Both the position numbers and the translations under genes were made by a program. From assembly GCA_001599935.1 (NCBI GenBank), contig BCIJ01000004.1:645716-709715 (forward strand): DNA of 64,000 nt, in the 5' to 3' direction. Of this stretch, positions 11,929 to 23,558 are shown one piece after another. This DNA comes from Holtermannia corniformis (taxonomy: Eukaryota > Basidiomycota > Tremellomycetes > Holtermanniales). The first letter of the stretch is position 1. Each line of letters opens with the position of its first letter. Below the pieces are notes generated by a model, which worked only from the letters and a program-made list of their open reading frames with translations, did no database searches and was not told where the DNA came from.

Positions 11929-12743
11929 ATGTCGTTCGACCCGGCCAGTCACCTCGCCAAGCAGGGGTGGAAGGGCAAGGGTACAGGTCTGTGCAGTGAC
12001 ACTGTGCTGAGACGTTTGCTGACTAGTCAGCTCTGAAGCACGGTCACGCTACCCGACCGATTGCTGTCGTCCAGAAGAAGACGCTATCGGGCATAGGCAA
12101 AGACAGAGACGAGGCGATACCCTTCTGGGACCAGTACGTAGATCATCTGACTGTGCGAACTGTCTGAATTCTCTGCAGCATATTTGCATCAACTGCTTCA
12201 GCTATAATCATCCCTTCACTGTCCGCATCCCCTTCACCAGCACCGAGTTCAGTCAAAAAGACAAAGGCAACTCTCCGCAAAACCGACGACCTGATCATTG
12301 CGTCTCAGCCGACGCGCAAGTTGTCACTGCTCGAGGCTGCGAAACGCGAGACGGCGAGGCGCGGCCTCTACTCTCGGTTCTCGCGGGGAACAACATTGTC
12401 ACTGGATCCCACTCCAGAGAGCACACCAGAGGTCGAGAGCACACCAGAGCTCAAAGCTCAGGCTTCGACCTCGCGCACCCGAGAGAAAACGTCTCCCGAG
12501 GAAGTTTCCGCGTCAGGTCGGTCGAAAGGAAAGGCCAAGGAGCAGTCTACCTTGAGCGAAGTCACTTTTGAATCCAAAGCCGAGAGGAGAGCTCGCAGAC
12601 AAGCTCGGCGAGAGCGCAAAGAGGCCAAGCGTATCCGCAAGGAGGCGCGTGCAGCAAAGCCCCCAGTTGCCGAGGTCGAGTCGGGGCAACGGGGTGACAG
12701 CAGCAAAAAGCGAAAGCGGAAGTCGGACGAGCGAGCGCATTGA
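11929..12743 (+). CDS. G-patch protein, GPATCH4-like
   Basis: Three exons encode about 240 residues. Residues 5-60 form a G-patch of the nucleolar GPATCH4/PINX1 type: HLAKQGWKGKGTAL, then KKTLSGIGKDRDEAIPFWD. Members of this group bind RNA and many activate DEAH helicases in ribosome or splicing work. The rest is low-complexity and strongly basic, ending in Arg/Lys clusters (ERRARRQARRERKEAKRIRK, SSKKRKRKS) that look like nuclear/nucleolar localisation signals. The introns begin near 11988 and 12132. The 3' end lies 64 bp from the convergent SEC61 beta stop. Confidence 0.75.
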
Positions 12744-12807
12744 GCAGTAATTTGTACAAGTCGGACGAGCAGCAATGCACAACGAGATATACATGATGAG
12801 TTGTTTC

Positions 12808-13274
12808 TCACTTCACAAAGACCCGAAGGATCTTGGCAAAGATGTGAAGCGAGAACACGGAGGCGATGAACGACAATGAGAGGACAATGACTACGAAAGG
12901 GTCTCTATTGGGCGTGAAAGTCAGCCCGGGGATTCCATCCACCGTCGATTGCAAGCAGACGTACACTTTGAGGCCAGCATCACCAGAGTCGGTGTAAAGC
13001 TTGAGCATTGTGTTGGAGCTACCACCTGCGCCAGCTGCCCGTGCTGAAGTCGGTTTAGGTGTTGCTGGAGCCCTCCGCCTGTTTCAATCAATGATTAGCC
13101 ATCGTACCGGAGGAAACTAGCGCAGGTGGGCGTACCGGATGGCGTTGGCCCCTGGTGGCCGCGCAACCTGGCTGCTGGACGCCGGAGGTGAAGTGGGTCG
13201 TACGACGTCGGCCTGTAGGATCAATGAGGCCTGTACGATGGGAGGCAACGGCTGCTACTCCATTGACGTACCAT
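12808..13274 (-). CDS. Sec61 beta subunit of the ER translocon
   Basis: Sec61 beta (Sbh1) is the small tail-anchored subunit of the protein-conducting channel. Four coding exons give about 100 residues. A disordered Pro/Ala/Ser-rich N-terminus is followed by the family signature RRRAPATPKPTSARAAGAGG, NTMLKLYTDSGDAGLKV, and a single C-terminal span DPFVVIVLSLSFIASVFSLH. The first coding exon holds only the ATG at 13272-13274, directly followed by a GTACGT donor; intron 1 is 13213-13271. Reading frame and splice sites agree at each junction. Confidence 0.9.
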
Positions 13275-13471
13275 TCTGATGATTAGACCTCAGTGATAGC
13301 CGTGTTAGAGACCTTCAGCCATACAGCAGCAGCGCTGGCAGCCAGCAACGTGACTTAACCCCCAAACCGTGCGGCTCTCGGCAATTCGGCGTCTCGCTAC
13401 AGAGGGGGGGTTGTACCTGGGGCGATCGGGCAGTAGTCGCTTCGGGCGTTTCATAGCAAACGCAGCGCACC
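13275..13471. promoter_or_regulatory. Divergent promoter region, SEC61 beta and CDF transporter
   Basis: This 197-bp spacer lies between two divergent start codons and must hold both 5' UTRs and promoters. A G-rich run (gaggggggg) sits near 13400. No TATA element is obvious. Confidence 0.4.
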
Positions 13472-15340
13472 ATGGCTCCGACGGCCCCGACGGCGCCCGT
13501 CAGCTCGCTAGAGCCATCCGGCATCACTGTGAGACCCTCTGCGGTGTCCGCCGACAGCGACTATGTGATTCGTAGAGGTACCCTGGATGATTTTCGCATA
13601 CGAACGTGGGGTCGGTGCTGCTGTCCGCATGCACATTGTTGACTTTTTCAGCATGATAGACGACGCGCCACAGAGCTCCCGATTGCAATCAGTCTTGCAT
13701 GAATTAGAATCCACCCATAAGCTACCCCGTCGCGTACGTTGTTGCAGCGTGCGCATTTTGCAGTCCTGACTGGACGCCAGCTCCGTCCATACTATGAGCA
13801 CATGGCCCTGTTGCACGATCATTACCAAGAAGTGGACCGACTACTGGCCGGGGAACTTCCAGTGACGATCGCAAGTGGCTTCGCCGGCAGCGCCCTGCGG
13901 TCCGTACGCGCAGGAGACCGCCGGACCAGCTCCAACCCGGACCTCGCTCCGGATGAGCGCGAACCGCTGCTGTCAGATGTGTCCAGCCGTGAGCGTGCAA
14001 GAGACCGTTACACACGCTGGGTCATCAACAGTCAGTTTCGTGTACCGCGAGTGCATTGATTGATCCATAGCGCACAGTCAATACCCTCGTCAACATCCTG
14101 CTGGTGGTTGCAAAGGGGATAGCCGTGCTGTCGTCCAGTTCCATTAGCTTGGTTGCGTCCTTGGTGGACTCGGCTCTGGACCTTCTCTCCACGTTCATCA
14201 TCTTGGGTACATCCATGGCGATGGGCGTGCAAGATACCCATAAGGTGAGTATCGAGCGCAATGCACTGGGCATACCAACTCACACAGGGTCGCAGTATCC
14301 TGCTGGGAAACGACGCTTTGAGCCGCTGGGAGTGGTAGGAGGGTTTGATCACTCGCTGTTTGGTTCTCACCTGTCATAGCTCATATTCTCGGTGGCCATG
14401 ATTGCTTCGTTCGTGCAGGTGCGTGACAGATATGAGGATGATGTGAAATTAATCCGTCTAGGTCTTGATCGAGTCTGTCCAACGTTGCATCGCTGCATAT
14501 CACGGCGAGGTGGAGGCCGAAACTCTTACCTGGGTAGGCATGGGGTGAGTGCCCCCCGTGTCGTTCAATGCGCTAAGTCGGCCAGTACTATGATCGCGAC
14601 CATCGTGATCAAGGGGGTTATCTACTGGTGGTGCGCAAAGATGCCGTCTTCAAGCATACAAGCCCTCGCGCAGGATGCAGAGAACGACGTCTGGCTCAAT
14701 ATCATGTCTCTGTCATTTCCGGTGTGCATCACATCCCGTTGTGGCAATGTTCACTAAGACATCCCAGTTGATCGGAGGTCTGCTGAACTGGCGCTATCTA
14801 GATCCCATCGGAGGCGTTGTCTTATCCTTATACATTATCATTGTCAGTCAGACCTTCGAAGGCGGGCTCAACTGACCGGTACAGGAATGGATCAAAACCC
14901 TGCTGGACAATTTCGGTAAACGTCAGTCTGGATACTGCTTGTGGATCACGCATTGACACTGCAGTCTCGGGCCGCGTCGCTCCTTCGGACCAAGTGACCC
15001 GCGCGCTGTACCTGGTCACGCGCTTCAGCGGTATCACGGAGATCTCTAGCATTGAATGCTATCACATCGGGTGCGTTGCGCGCACCAGGCGGTAGGCAGC
15101 TCATGCACATTCTAGAGACGAGATCTTGGTTGAAGTCGATATCATCTTGCCAGAGAAAACGGAGTTACATGTCGCGCAGTCAGTGATGTTGGCAACTACC
15201 GAAATGACACTGACTCCACAAGCGATCTGGGAGAAACAGTACAGTCCGTGCAGGACTTGCAGCCAAAAGCTTGCTGATATTTCAGGTGCATGCTCGAAAG
15301 CTTGGATGGTGTTCTGCGAGCATACGTCCAGTTAGTATAG
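13472..15340 (+). CDS. Cation diffusion facilitator, fungal metal transporter
   Basis: CDF proteins export divalent metals (Zn, Mn, Fe) from the cytosol in exchange for protons. The N-terminal cytosolic part carries the LRPYYEHMALLHDHYQEVDRL helix typical of the fungal/plant Mn-CDF group. The signature helices follow: KGIAVLSSSSISLVASLVDSALDLLS, with the metal-site pattern S-x-D-S-x-x-D on the second helix, then YPAGKRRFEPLGV. More membrane segments appear in LIFSVAMIASFVQ and MIATIVIKGVIYW. The cytoplasmic C-terminal domain ends HDLGETVQ..CMLESLDGVLRAYVQLV. At least ten introns are needed. Mn is the likeliest substrate by subgroup, but this is inference. Confidence 0.85.
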
Positions 15341-15505
15341 GTGGGCAATGCCGAAGCGCGCTCACTGACATGGCTTCAGCTGCGATTACTCATCAACTAA
15401 TCCGTGAGCGAGCTACGGGTAGAGGGAGCGCAGCTGATTCGAATCAGACTACAACACGGAACGCGCAATGCATTAGAGTAAGAGTGAGTATGCATTCGAA
15501 TATAT

Positions 15506-16905
15506 CTATGTTTTGCGTCCGAGACGAGACACGAGCCACTCGCTCGTTGCATCCGTTGCATTCCATACGACGTTGAGCGGCTGTAAACTCATCGAGGCCC
15601 GCGAGTCGGACATGGCCAAGGCTGCGAGTGCCAGATAGGAGTGAAACGGGTCTTTTGTCATCAGCGGACTCATCAACAGATCTGCAGGGACGCACCCGGA
15701 TAAGCGTCGCGATCTTTGCCAAAGCCGCCCACCGTAAACTGTGATTCAAGTAGGAATTGCACGTTTGAGTCCTGATTGATGTGCTTGTCGTGCCCTATGA
15801 TCTGAGTATGGTCAGTCGCAACTTGTGGGTTGACGCCGGTGGACATGCCTTCAGGGCAGCACCGCACCAGAAGCTGTAGCACACGTCCTCGAGCTTGCCG
15901 GGTCGCCCTTGAAAGCCTCCAACCTGGCGCTGCAGTAGCCAGTGTGCTGCGCGTTGTCGCAGGGAACCTGTTTCGTATGCCAACCGAGGGTTCAATAACG
16001 TCTGCCCTGCCAGTGCGCAGTAGGTCGTTCCACCTCCGAGCGTTGTCAGACAGTTCGACGTTGATCAATAACCCACCTTGTGCCTCGAGGTTGGGTCTCG
16101 CTGCGTAGCCTCCGTCCCACGTCTGCAGACCAGTCAGCACGAAGAGCAGTACCGCAACTCACGCACTTGGCATGCCGCGAGAAAGTCGGCAGCTGCACCG
16201 ACATCTATACATGTAGAATCGCCCACCATCCCAGCAACAGCTGCCGCAGTGTAACTCATACGAGTGTCACATTGATAATGCGGTTCGGCTCTCAACTTTT
16301 GCAACGGGGTAGGTGAAAAGCTTGCAACTGTCAGAGCCGCGCGCATGGGGGTTACTCCAAAACTCACGATCCATCAGCGCATTGGCACGACTTGACAAAG
16401 CTTAGCAAATCCTCGCGATTGAGACGGCTCATGTCGTCGCGCAGCATTGCCAAGCAGATGAGAGCGGTATATGTAGACGGCAGATGCGGGACATCATATC
16501 TCGAGCCAAGCTGTTGTCACCATTAGCCGAGTGTAATACGCACTATGACAAGCCGTACAGTTCTGGAAGTTGTAGCGGTCGATCCTCGGAAGCCGCCAGA
16601 TGCTGCCTCGTAAGCAACGCGCCAGCAAGCAACGTCAACTCACGAGATTGCAAGCTCCAAATCCAATCTGCCCATCCTCTGCGGTGTTCTTCTGTTGTTT
16701 CGGTATAGAGTGACCCCAGAAGGTCCAGTCCTGACAGACAAAAGTAGGCGATCGTGATGCTGCAGCAGCACGGTGAGTGAGTGGGGGCAAGGCTGTGTCT
16801 CCCTACCGATTGGTATCATGATCTTCCGCCGCGGACGGCAAGTGCTTCAAGTGCCGAAGAAAGTAGCGGGTATGGCCTTTGCGGTTCAAGACAGGTTGCT
16901 GCATC
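15506..16905 (-). CDS. Geranylgeranyltransferase type I beta subunit
   Basis: This catalytic subunit (Cdc43/Cwg2 family) attaches geranylgeranyl to CaaX-ending Rho/Cdc42 proteins. Prenyltransferase repeats are easy to follow: IAYFCLSGLDLLGSL; GGFRGS; YDVPHLPSTYTALICLAML; SFVKSCQCADGS; DTRMSYTAAAVAGMV; CQTWDGGYAARPNLEAQGG; QVGGFQGRPGKLEDVCYSFW, with the zinc-ligand Asp/Cys (EDVCYSFW); GGFGKD; and KDPFHSYLALAALAM, with the zinc-ligand His. The LPSTYTALICLAML and C-terminal patterns favour GGTase-I over farnesyl or Rab transferases. The chosen start is MQQPVLNRKGHTRYFLRHL at 16905, only 15 bp downstream of the preceding gene's stop. Confidence 0.82.
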
Positions 16906-16920
16906 TCGTCAACACATTCA

Positions 16921-17507
16921 TCACAGCTTTGGCGATGTCCGTACTTCTGGCCCAGGTTGCTCCGGGGTATTGGCACACCACAGTATAGCTGCCTCACGCA
17001 GCTTGTCCTCCAACCCAGCGTCTTTTGCTGCTGGCAAGAGAGCGAATTGGCCGATCTGTGTAAGAATGAGCACCGTCGCGGGTATGGCCAGCGAGACGCA
17101 CCTCACGAGACTTTAGGTCGACATCGACCGTACCGACGGGTATGCGAGTCACTGCCGAATGACTAGATTGACCCTCATTTGCGCTGTCAAGAATGTTGAG
17201 TAGCAAGTGGGCACGCTCCGGGAGGCTGTGAGAGTCAGTGCTCACACTGGAGTGTGTTTGGCACGAACTGTTCGGCAGTGTGCGACAGCGAGAAGCCCTG
17301 AGAGGGTACGATAAGCCGATAGCGTAGTATCCAGCTCATGCTAGCTCACCTCCTCAACTACACCCACTGAACCATCATCGGTCAGTCCGTACTCATGTTT
17401 CGCACTGATTCACCTTCTACTCTGAGCTGCAAACACGCTTCGACCTGATCCTTTGTACGCGCCTCTATCACCTCGAAGTCAGGTGCTGGCTTGGAAGAGG
17501 TCGACAT
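16921..17507 (-). CDS. GNAT-like acetyltransferase, uncertain
   Basis: About five short exons encode roughly 120-130 residues. The start FEVIEARTKDQVEACLQLRVE, the following EVGVVEEGFSLS, the beta-strand-like PVGTVDVDLKS and the helix-preceding IGQFALLPAAKDAGLEDKLREAA fit the order of a small GNAT N-acyltransferase (an N-terminal helix with an acidic loop, motif A, then helices). The acetyl-CoA-binding R/Q-x-x-G-x-G/A is not clear, so activity is doubtful. The first clear ATG is at 17507. An in-frame upstream start at about 17585 would add a basic, hydrophobic N-terminus that could be a mitochondrial presequence. The gene sits between eIF2B gamma and GGTase-I beta with almost no spacer. Confidence 0.45.
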
Positions 17508-17619
17508 TGTGGTTGCTGTATGCAGACCAAGGTGCGTGAACCGCAGTGAAAGGCAAGTGGACAGCACGACCGTGCCTGTGCGCAATCACGTGACGACGAT
17601 GCATATATGAGACCAACGT

Positions 17620-19710
17620 CTATGCTTCTTGACCTGCCGCAAGCCTCTCGCCCTTGAGGATCGCTGCAGAGCAATGTGAATATCCGGTCATGGGGTATGG
17701 GAACGACTCACCTCCAGGCTTGGCTTCGTAACCCGTGCCAAATTCACAGTCCTTGAGCTGCGCGCGATCACCGACGCGCGCATTGGAGCCCAAGATGACA
17801 TTCTCGAGCTTGGCGCTGTGGGTACCGACGTCAGCAGATTCTCGATAGTAATGCCACTTACTTTTCTTCGACCACGACAAAGTCCCACAACACACAGCCG
17901 ACGAGTTTCGCCCCACGGCCGATGACGCAGTGACGGCCCACGACGCACTTTTTGATGCTCGCTCGCTCGCCAACGCGGGTTGAATCGCCTAGGAGAGAGT
18001 CGGGCGAGATCTGCGCAGACGCCGAGATGAGGCCATCTGGTGCAGTTTTCAGGGGCCCAGAGGATCCGGGTAGGACGGAAAGCTGACCAGCAGAAGAGCT
18101 AGCAGCGATCGGACGTGAAGCCGAGGCGCCAGCAGCGGCGTTGAGGGGCAAAGCCCGGAGGTAGTTGCGATTCAACTCCCAGTAGCTCCCAATCGTGTTC
18201 GCTCTGAGCAGCGATTCGGCGGGTTCAGGAGCCGATGGCTTGCCTTTCTGGCTTTGCCCACCTTTTGGGGCAGGCAGTGCAGCCACCTGGGGAGCCTTCC
18301 AAACGTGCACTTGACAGCTCCAGGTAAATGGCTTGCGGGCCTTGTGCGCTCGGCTTGATCGTCTGACGCGGCGGTCGCTGCTAGTGATCGACTCGTCTTC
18401 CTCTGAATCATTTTCAGATGTACGAGTCGGCGACGGCGGTAGAGTCGCAGGATGCGCGTCTGGCGAATCCGACGTGCCCCGGAACGCGTGGCCGAACGAG
18501 GCTGTTGAGCGCGCGAGTGCGTCGTACAGCGGATCCCGACTGTCTTGTGAGAGAACTGAAAAGTCAGTGACGTGTGGAGGCCCATCGAATGACTGACTGG
18601 GCTGCCACCGCTCCTGAAGAGGCCGCTGCCAACCCCCTTTGATGAGCCATGGGATGAATTGCTCTCGCATGCTGTCCAAGTCTTTGGGCCGGCGTGTCGC
18701 AATGAGATCGAGCACGGAACGGCGGAAGACATAGACGTGTGCGTCCTGTAGCCGCGTTGTCAGGGAAAGAGTGGGGTGCCTGTGACATCGTGAGCTGCGA
18801 GAACCGATCCGGAAACTGGAGCTGACGAGGTGATGAGGTTCATCCGCAGCTCGAGATCATCCTCAATCCCGCTAAGCGGCTGTACATGCAGCAGCTCCTG
18901 GCTCTGTTCGTCGAGCGCTACCAGAATCGGGTCGGGTCCTGGCAAATCTCAGCGTTGGCACGCATGTCTGACAAGTGACTGACCGTCTTTGACGGCAGGG
19001 TTGGGCTCGTAGAACAGGGACGTGAGGACCGCCTTGGGAGTCGACCTGTGTTTGTCGAGCAGCGTTGCGAGCTTCAAGCTGGGTGGCGGGCAAATGTCGC
19101 AAGGCAAAAGCACAAAGTCGCTCTGCGGCGCATCAGTAAAACCCGGCTCAAACGACTGCACCGACCTTGATCCAGCTCCTGAACCTGCGCAACAGCCTGC
19201 AAGTCCCGGCGTCATCCACGCTCATGCCAACGTTGAAGCCCATGCCAAAGGTGCTCGGTTCTCCGCCCGCCTCGTCATTCTCGGCTTCGTCCTTGTCGCC
19301 GTCTGTGAATCTCTTGAGGATGACTCGCAACCGTGACGGCGGGTACACCTCGTCGATGTGGACCAGGAGCGCGTTGAAGGCCGAAGGAGGACACAGCAGC
19401 AGGACATCTGACAGCAGGTCAGCTTTTGGCTAGCCCTTCAAGTCGAGTTACTTGCCTTGGAGGCCGCTCTCGAGCACCCAGTCGAGTACGCTGTTGATGA
19501 TGGGAACGTTGCCAACAGGAAGCAAAGCCTTGTTGATCACGTTGGGGCCTTCGTTGAAAGGGTACATGCTATCGAACGGTCAGGCAGCTAGAAACCACGA
19601 GCTAGCACGACTGACTTTTGGCCATGGCCGACGAGGCAGACGGCTTGAAAGTCGGGAATCTCAACAGGCCGCCGTTTGCCCAGTGCAGAGTTGAACTGAT
19701 CAGTTGCCAT
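17620..19710 (-). CDS. GCD1: eIF2B gamma subunit, Gcd1-like
   Basis: eIF2B is the guanine-nucleotide exchange factor for eIF2. The protein starts MATDQFNSALGKRRPVEIPD, then FQAVCLVGHGQ and NEGPNVINKALLPVGNVPII, which form the nucleotidyltransferase-like domain (PLLPVGN-type motif). It continues with SDFVLLPCDICPP and VYVFRRSVLDLIATRRPKDL, typical of the gamma subunit. An acidic Ser/Glu insertion with a basic patch comes next. The C-terminal left-handed beta-helix has hexapeptide repeats (GDSTRVGERASIKKCVVGRH, then LENVILGSNARVGDRAQL). There are no W2/HEAT repeats, so it is not the epsilon subunit. About seven introns. The start is separated by 147 bp from the PDAP1-like stop. Confidence 0.85.
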
Positions 19711-19857
19711 TGTGCGTGCGAGTGCTGACGACCAGGCTTGCGTCCTGCCGTGTGTATAGCTGCAACGAGACCATGGACAAAGGTTGAGTTGCGGCAGCTC
19801 GAATCATCGCGGAAGGTTTTGCACCGACAGGGTCAAGATCTACTGTCCAAGAGATGA

Positions 19858-20711
19858 CTACAGACGCCGCATCTGGGCACGCTCCTTTTTCTCTGCAGCT
19901 GCGCGCGCAACCTCTGCGTGAGACGTCAGTCGCGGAATCTGACGCGATGAGCGGTCTACGTACCGTCGGCTTCGGCCTTGCGCTGAGCCGCGGCCGCTTC
20001 GCGGTTGCGCCTGATCTCTTGCAACCGAGCGAGGTCCGACTTTGCCTTGTCCGACTTGCCTGCAAGGTCCGTCAGCAAGACGTAATCACTCGAATGCGAT
20101 ACGAACCCTCGGCGTGTAGTCGCTGATACCGCTCGGCGGCCGCCTTTTTGTCGGCGGCCTCCCTACGGCCTCGTCAGCTACGTGCCTTGCTCAACGGCTC
20201 ACTTGCCTCTCGCGCCGTGTCATCTCGGCTGGACGCGCCTGCGGCTTGGGTGGAGCCTTGCGCTGGATCGGCTCTGCCTTGAGCGGTTGCAGGTCCTCTT
20301 CGTCCGACTCGCTCTCGCTCTCGCTTTCTGCGATGGTGACCTTTTTCTTCTGGTCGGCCTTGCCAGCCGCGGCCTTTTTCTGGGCCTTGCGTTCGGCTCT
20401 TGTCATTTCAGGCTCGATAGTGTTGCCGAGCTTGAGGTTGTTCATGCCGGCGATGGGCTGGTCATACACGGTTCCGCCAGCTTCCTCCTCTGAGGACTCC
20501 TCTTCCTCTGAAGACTCTTCTTCGGAGGAAGAACCCTCGGACTCGTGGCCTGGACGCATGGCATTCCGCGCCGAGACGGTAAAGTGGCGACCGCCGCCGC
20601 GCTGGACCTTGAACTTGCTGTGGGATCAGCCGAGTCAGTCGAGGTGTGCGTACAAAGGAGTGGGTGAACTGACCCTCGACCTCTGCTGCTCACGCCGCCG
20701 TCTCTGCCCAT
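19858..20711 (-). CDS. PDAP1-like (PP28) phosphoprotein
   Basis: The protein of about 190 residues begins MGRDGGVSSRGRG, continues with a Gly/Arg-rich RNA-binding-like tract (KFKVQRGGGRHFTV) and a Ser/Glu acidic tract with many CK2-type sites (SSSEEESSEEEESSEEE), and ends with the conserved family block MTRREREQADKKAAAERY, then QRLHAEGKSDKAKSDLARL and EIRRNREAAAAQ. This block matches heat- and acid-stable phosphoprotein PDAP1/PP28, found across eukaryotes and of poorly known function. Five exons join in frame. The ATG at 20711 faces the divergent ABCF gene. Confidence 0.8.
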
Positions 20712-21151
20712 TGTGTCGAAGTGTGTATAGTAGAGCTACCGAGTGGAAAGCCAGTTGCTGTAGGCCGAGTAGACTGAAGCTTGCTATGGTCGCCGTCTCT
20801 CCCCTCTCGCTCCAATCAGGCGCCGGTTGAAAGTCGTCTGAACACGTGAGCCAGTGGCCACTCGCCACCGCGTCCTAATTGGATTACAACTTGATTACAG
20901 TTACGCTCCTAATGGTTGTGCTAATCAGACTCATTCTGATTAGGATTACTCTCTAATGAGATTAGGATCCGCTGACGGGGTTAGCCCAGTGCGAGTTTGA
21001 TAGTGACATCAGCGCCAGCCCACCCAACCCTTTTAGCTTTTCCAACGTCGACAGCGCCAGTGACGGCGGATCGATTGCACACACGTCTCTCGCTCGCACC
21101 GCGACTGCAGCACTCTACGCCAACCACCTTCTCAGCTAGTCCTATCCCACC
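20712..21151. promoter_or_regulatory. Divergent promoter, PDAP1-like and ARB1, with repeated ATTAGG motifs
   Basis: The 440-bp spacer has a CACGTG E-box at 20843-20848. A cluster of CCTAAT/ATTAGG words follows (near 20874, 20908, 20939 and 20961), including a palindrome with 8-bp arms CTAATCAG/CTGATTAG at 20921-20943. The AT-rich segment stands out against the GC-rich surroundings. Whether these sites bind a regulator is not known. Confidence 0.5.
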
Positions 21152-23558
21152 ATGGCTCCCTCGGCCTCCAAGCAAAAGCGTCTCGCTGAAAAGGCTGCAA
21201 AGTCGTCGTCCTCAAAGACGACCCCGTCCGTCTCAAAGTCGGGCACACCCCTCACTTCGCTCTCGGCCAACGGCAGCACCGATGACGTGAGCGTGCTCGA
21301 CGCGCAGGCCGCCATGGCCAAGCTCAACACGGCCACCGACCGGTCCGTTCATCGCCCTAGCTCGTGACCTCATAGCTGACAAGAACCGCCCGCAGCTCGG
21401 CCAACGGTGTCCTCGTCTCAGACCCCAAGTCGCGTGATATCAAGATCGACTCGTACACCCTCTCGTTCCATGGCCGCCTGCTCATCGAGGGCGCAGAGAT
21501 CGCACTCAACTACGGTCAAAGGTTGGTTCCACTCCTTTGATTTACTCTGGTGTCCGCTCACGCACCCACTCAGATACGGTCTTTTGGGTGAAAACGGCTC
21601 TGGCAAGGTGAGGCCAGGTCCATTGCCACTCGGTCTATCCACTTACGCCCCTTCCAGTCGACCTTCTTGCAGTCAATCGCCGACCGTGACGTCGAGATCC
21701 CCGAACACATTGATGTGAGCCCACCCTCACTTTCGGCTGCGAAATACTCACCAAACAGATCTACCTCGTCCGTGGCGCCGTCGAGCCAACCGACATCAAT
21801 GCGCTCGACTACATCATCGCCTCGGCCAAGGAAAAGGTTGCCAGGCTCGAAAAGCTCGTCGAGGAATTGTCAGTCGCCGACGACGTCGACGAGCTCGCGC
21901 TCGAGGCCTTGTACGAGGAGCTCGAGGAAATGGACCCTGCCACGTTCGAGTCAAAGGCCGGCGCCATTCTGTCCGGTCTTGGATTCTCAAAGCCCATGAT
22001 GGAGAAGCCGACAAAGGACATGTCGGGTGGCTGGCGTATGCGTGTCGCCCTCGCGCGTGCCTTGTTCGTCAAGCCGCACTTGCTCCTCCTCGACGAGCCC
22101 ACGTCCCACTTGGATCTCGGTGCCGTCGTATGGCTCGAAGCGTACTTGTCCACATACAACCACATTCTCATCTTCACCTCGTGAGTTGCCCGAGCGTTCA
22201 CCTGTCATCGCTAACCCATCGTCAGCCACTCGCAAGACTTTATGGACTCGGTGCGATGGCCGTTGCAAGCACGAACCGCCACTAACAGCTACAGGTCTGC
22301 ACCAACATGATGGACCTCACCGTGCGCAAGAAGCTCGTCTACTACGGTGGCAACTACACGACCTATGTCCGCACAAAGTCTGAAAACGAGGTCAACCAGA
22401 TGAAGGCCTACTCGAAGCAACAGGAGGAGATTGCACACATCAAGAGTTTGTCTCTCAGCTGGGCCAGCTACCCCTGCTGATACCGTCTCAGAGTTCATCG
22501 CCAGTGCCGGTACCTATGCCAACTTGGTCAGGCAGGCCAAGTCGAAGCAAAAAATCATCGACAAGATGGAGGCTGCCGGTCTGATCGAAAAGGTCGATGT
22601 GCCAAAGGTGCTGCGCTTCAACTTTGAGGACGTCCGCAAGCTCCCACCGCCCATCATTGCGTTCAGCGACGTTGCCTTCGCGTACTCTGGCAAGAAGGAG
22701 GACTACCTCTACCGCGATCTCTCGTTCGGTGTCGACATGGACTCTCGGTGCGTAGACTGATCACGTACGAACCATCTGACTCGACAAAGCATCGCCATTG
22801 TCGGTGACAACGGTACCGGCAAGTCGACCTTGCTCAACCTGATCACGGGCGCCTTGTCACCGTCCGAAGGCACCATCGGCAAGCACTCGTCGCTCAAGCT
22901 CGCAAAGTACAGCCAGCACTCTGCTGATCAATTGCCGTACGACAAGTCGCCGATTGAGCACTTGCAGTCGACTTATCACGCAAAGTTCCCCGAGAAGGAT
23001 GTGCAGTTCTGGAGGCAACAGATCGGCCGCTTTGGTATCACCGGCTCGCACCAGACCAACCCCATCTCGCAGCTCTCGGACGGCCTCCGCAACCGGTGCG
23101 TGCTTTGGCCAGTCGTGAACCGCGCTCATCCGCTCCCAGTGTCGTGTTCGCTTGCCTTGCGCTTGAGCACCCTCACGTGCTCTTGCTCGATGAGCGTACG
23201 TTCAAAGACCCCAGGCCGACTGACCCTGACACTGGACAGCTACCAACCACTTGGACATGGAGTCGATCGACTCGCTTGCCCAAGCCATCAAGGAGTTCGA
23301 GGGCGGTGTCGTCATTGTGTCGCACGACTTCCGTACGTGGCTTGGCTTTCGCGCGACTACTCAAGGTTGACCCCAACCACAGGTCTCATCTCGCAGGTTG
23401 CCGAGGAGCTCTGGGAGGTCAAGGACAAAAAGGTCATCAACCTGACAAAGGAGAACATCACCATCGTCGACTACAAAAAGTCGCTCGCCAAGCGGAGTCA
23501 GGCCCAGATCGAAAAGGCCAAGCTCATCTCAAAGAGCGCATCCAAGGGTGTCATCTAA
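21152..23558 (+). CDS. ARB1: ABCF ATPase ARB1 (ABCF2), ribosome biogenesis
   Basis: ARB1/ABCF2 is a soluble twin-ATPase used in 40S and 60S ribosome assembly. The basic, Ser-rich N-terminus is followed by NBD1: [18 protein letters not shown], Walker A GENGSGKST, signature [15 protein letters not shown] and Walker [14 protein letters not shown] linker (about 60 residues) carries [23 protein letters not shown]2 has Walker [28 protein letters not shown] in place of the usual LSGGQ, and LLLDEPTNHLD followed by VIVSHDF. It ends in a Lys-rich tail. No membrane segment is present. Around eleven introns of 45-60 nt interrupt it. Confidence 0.92.
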
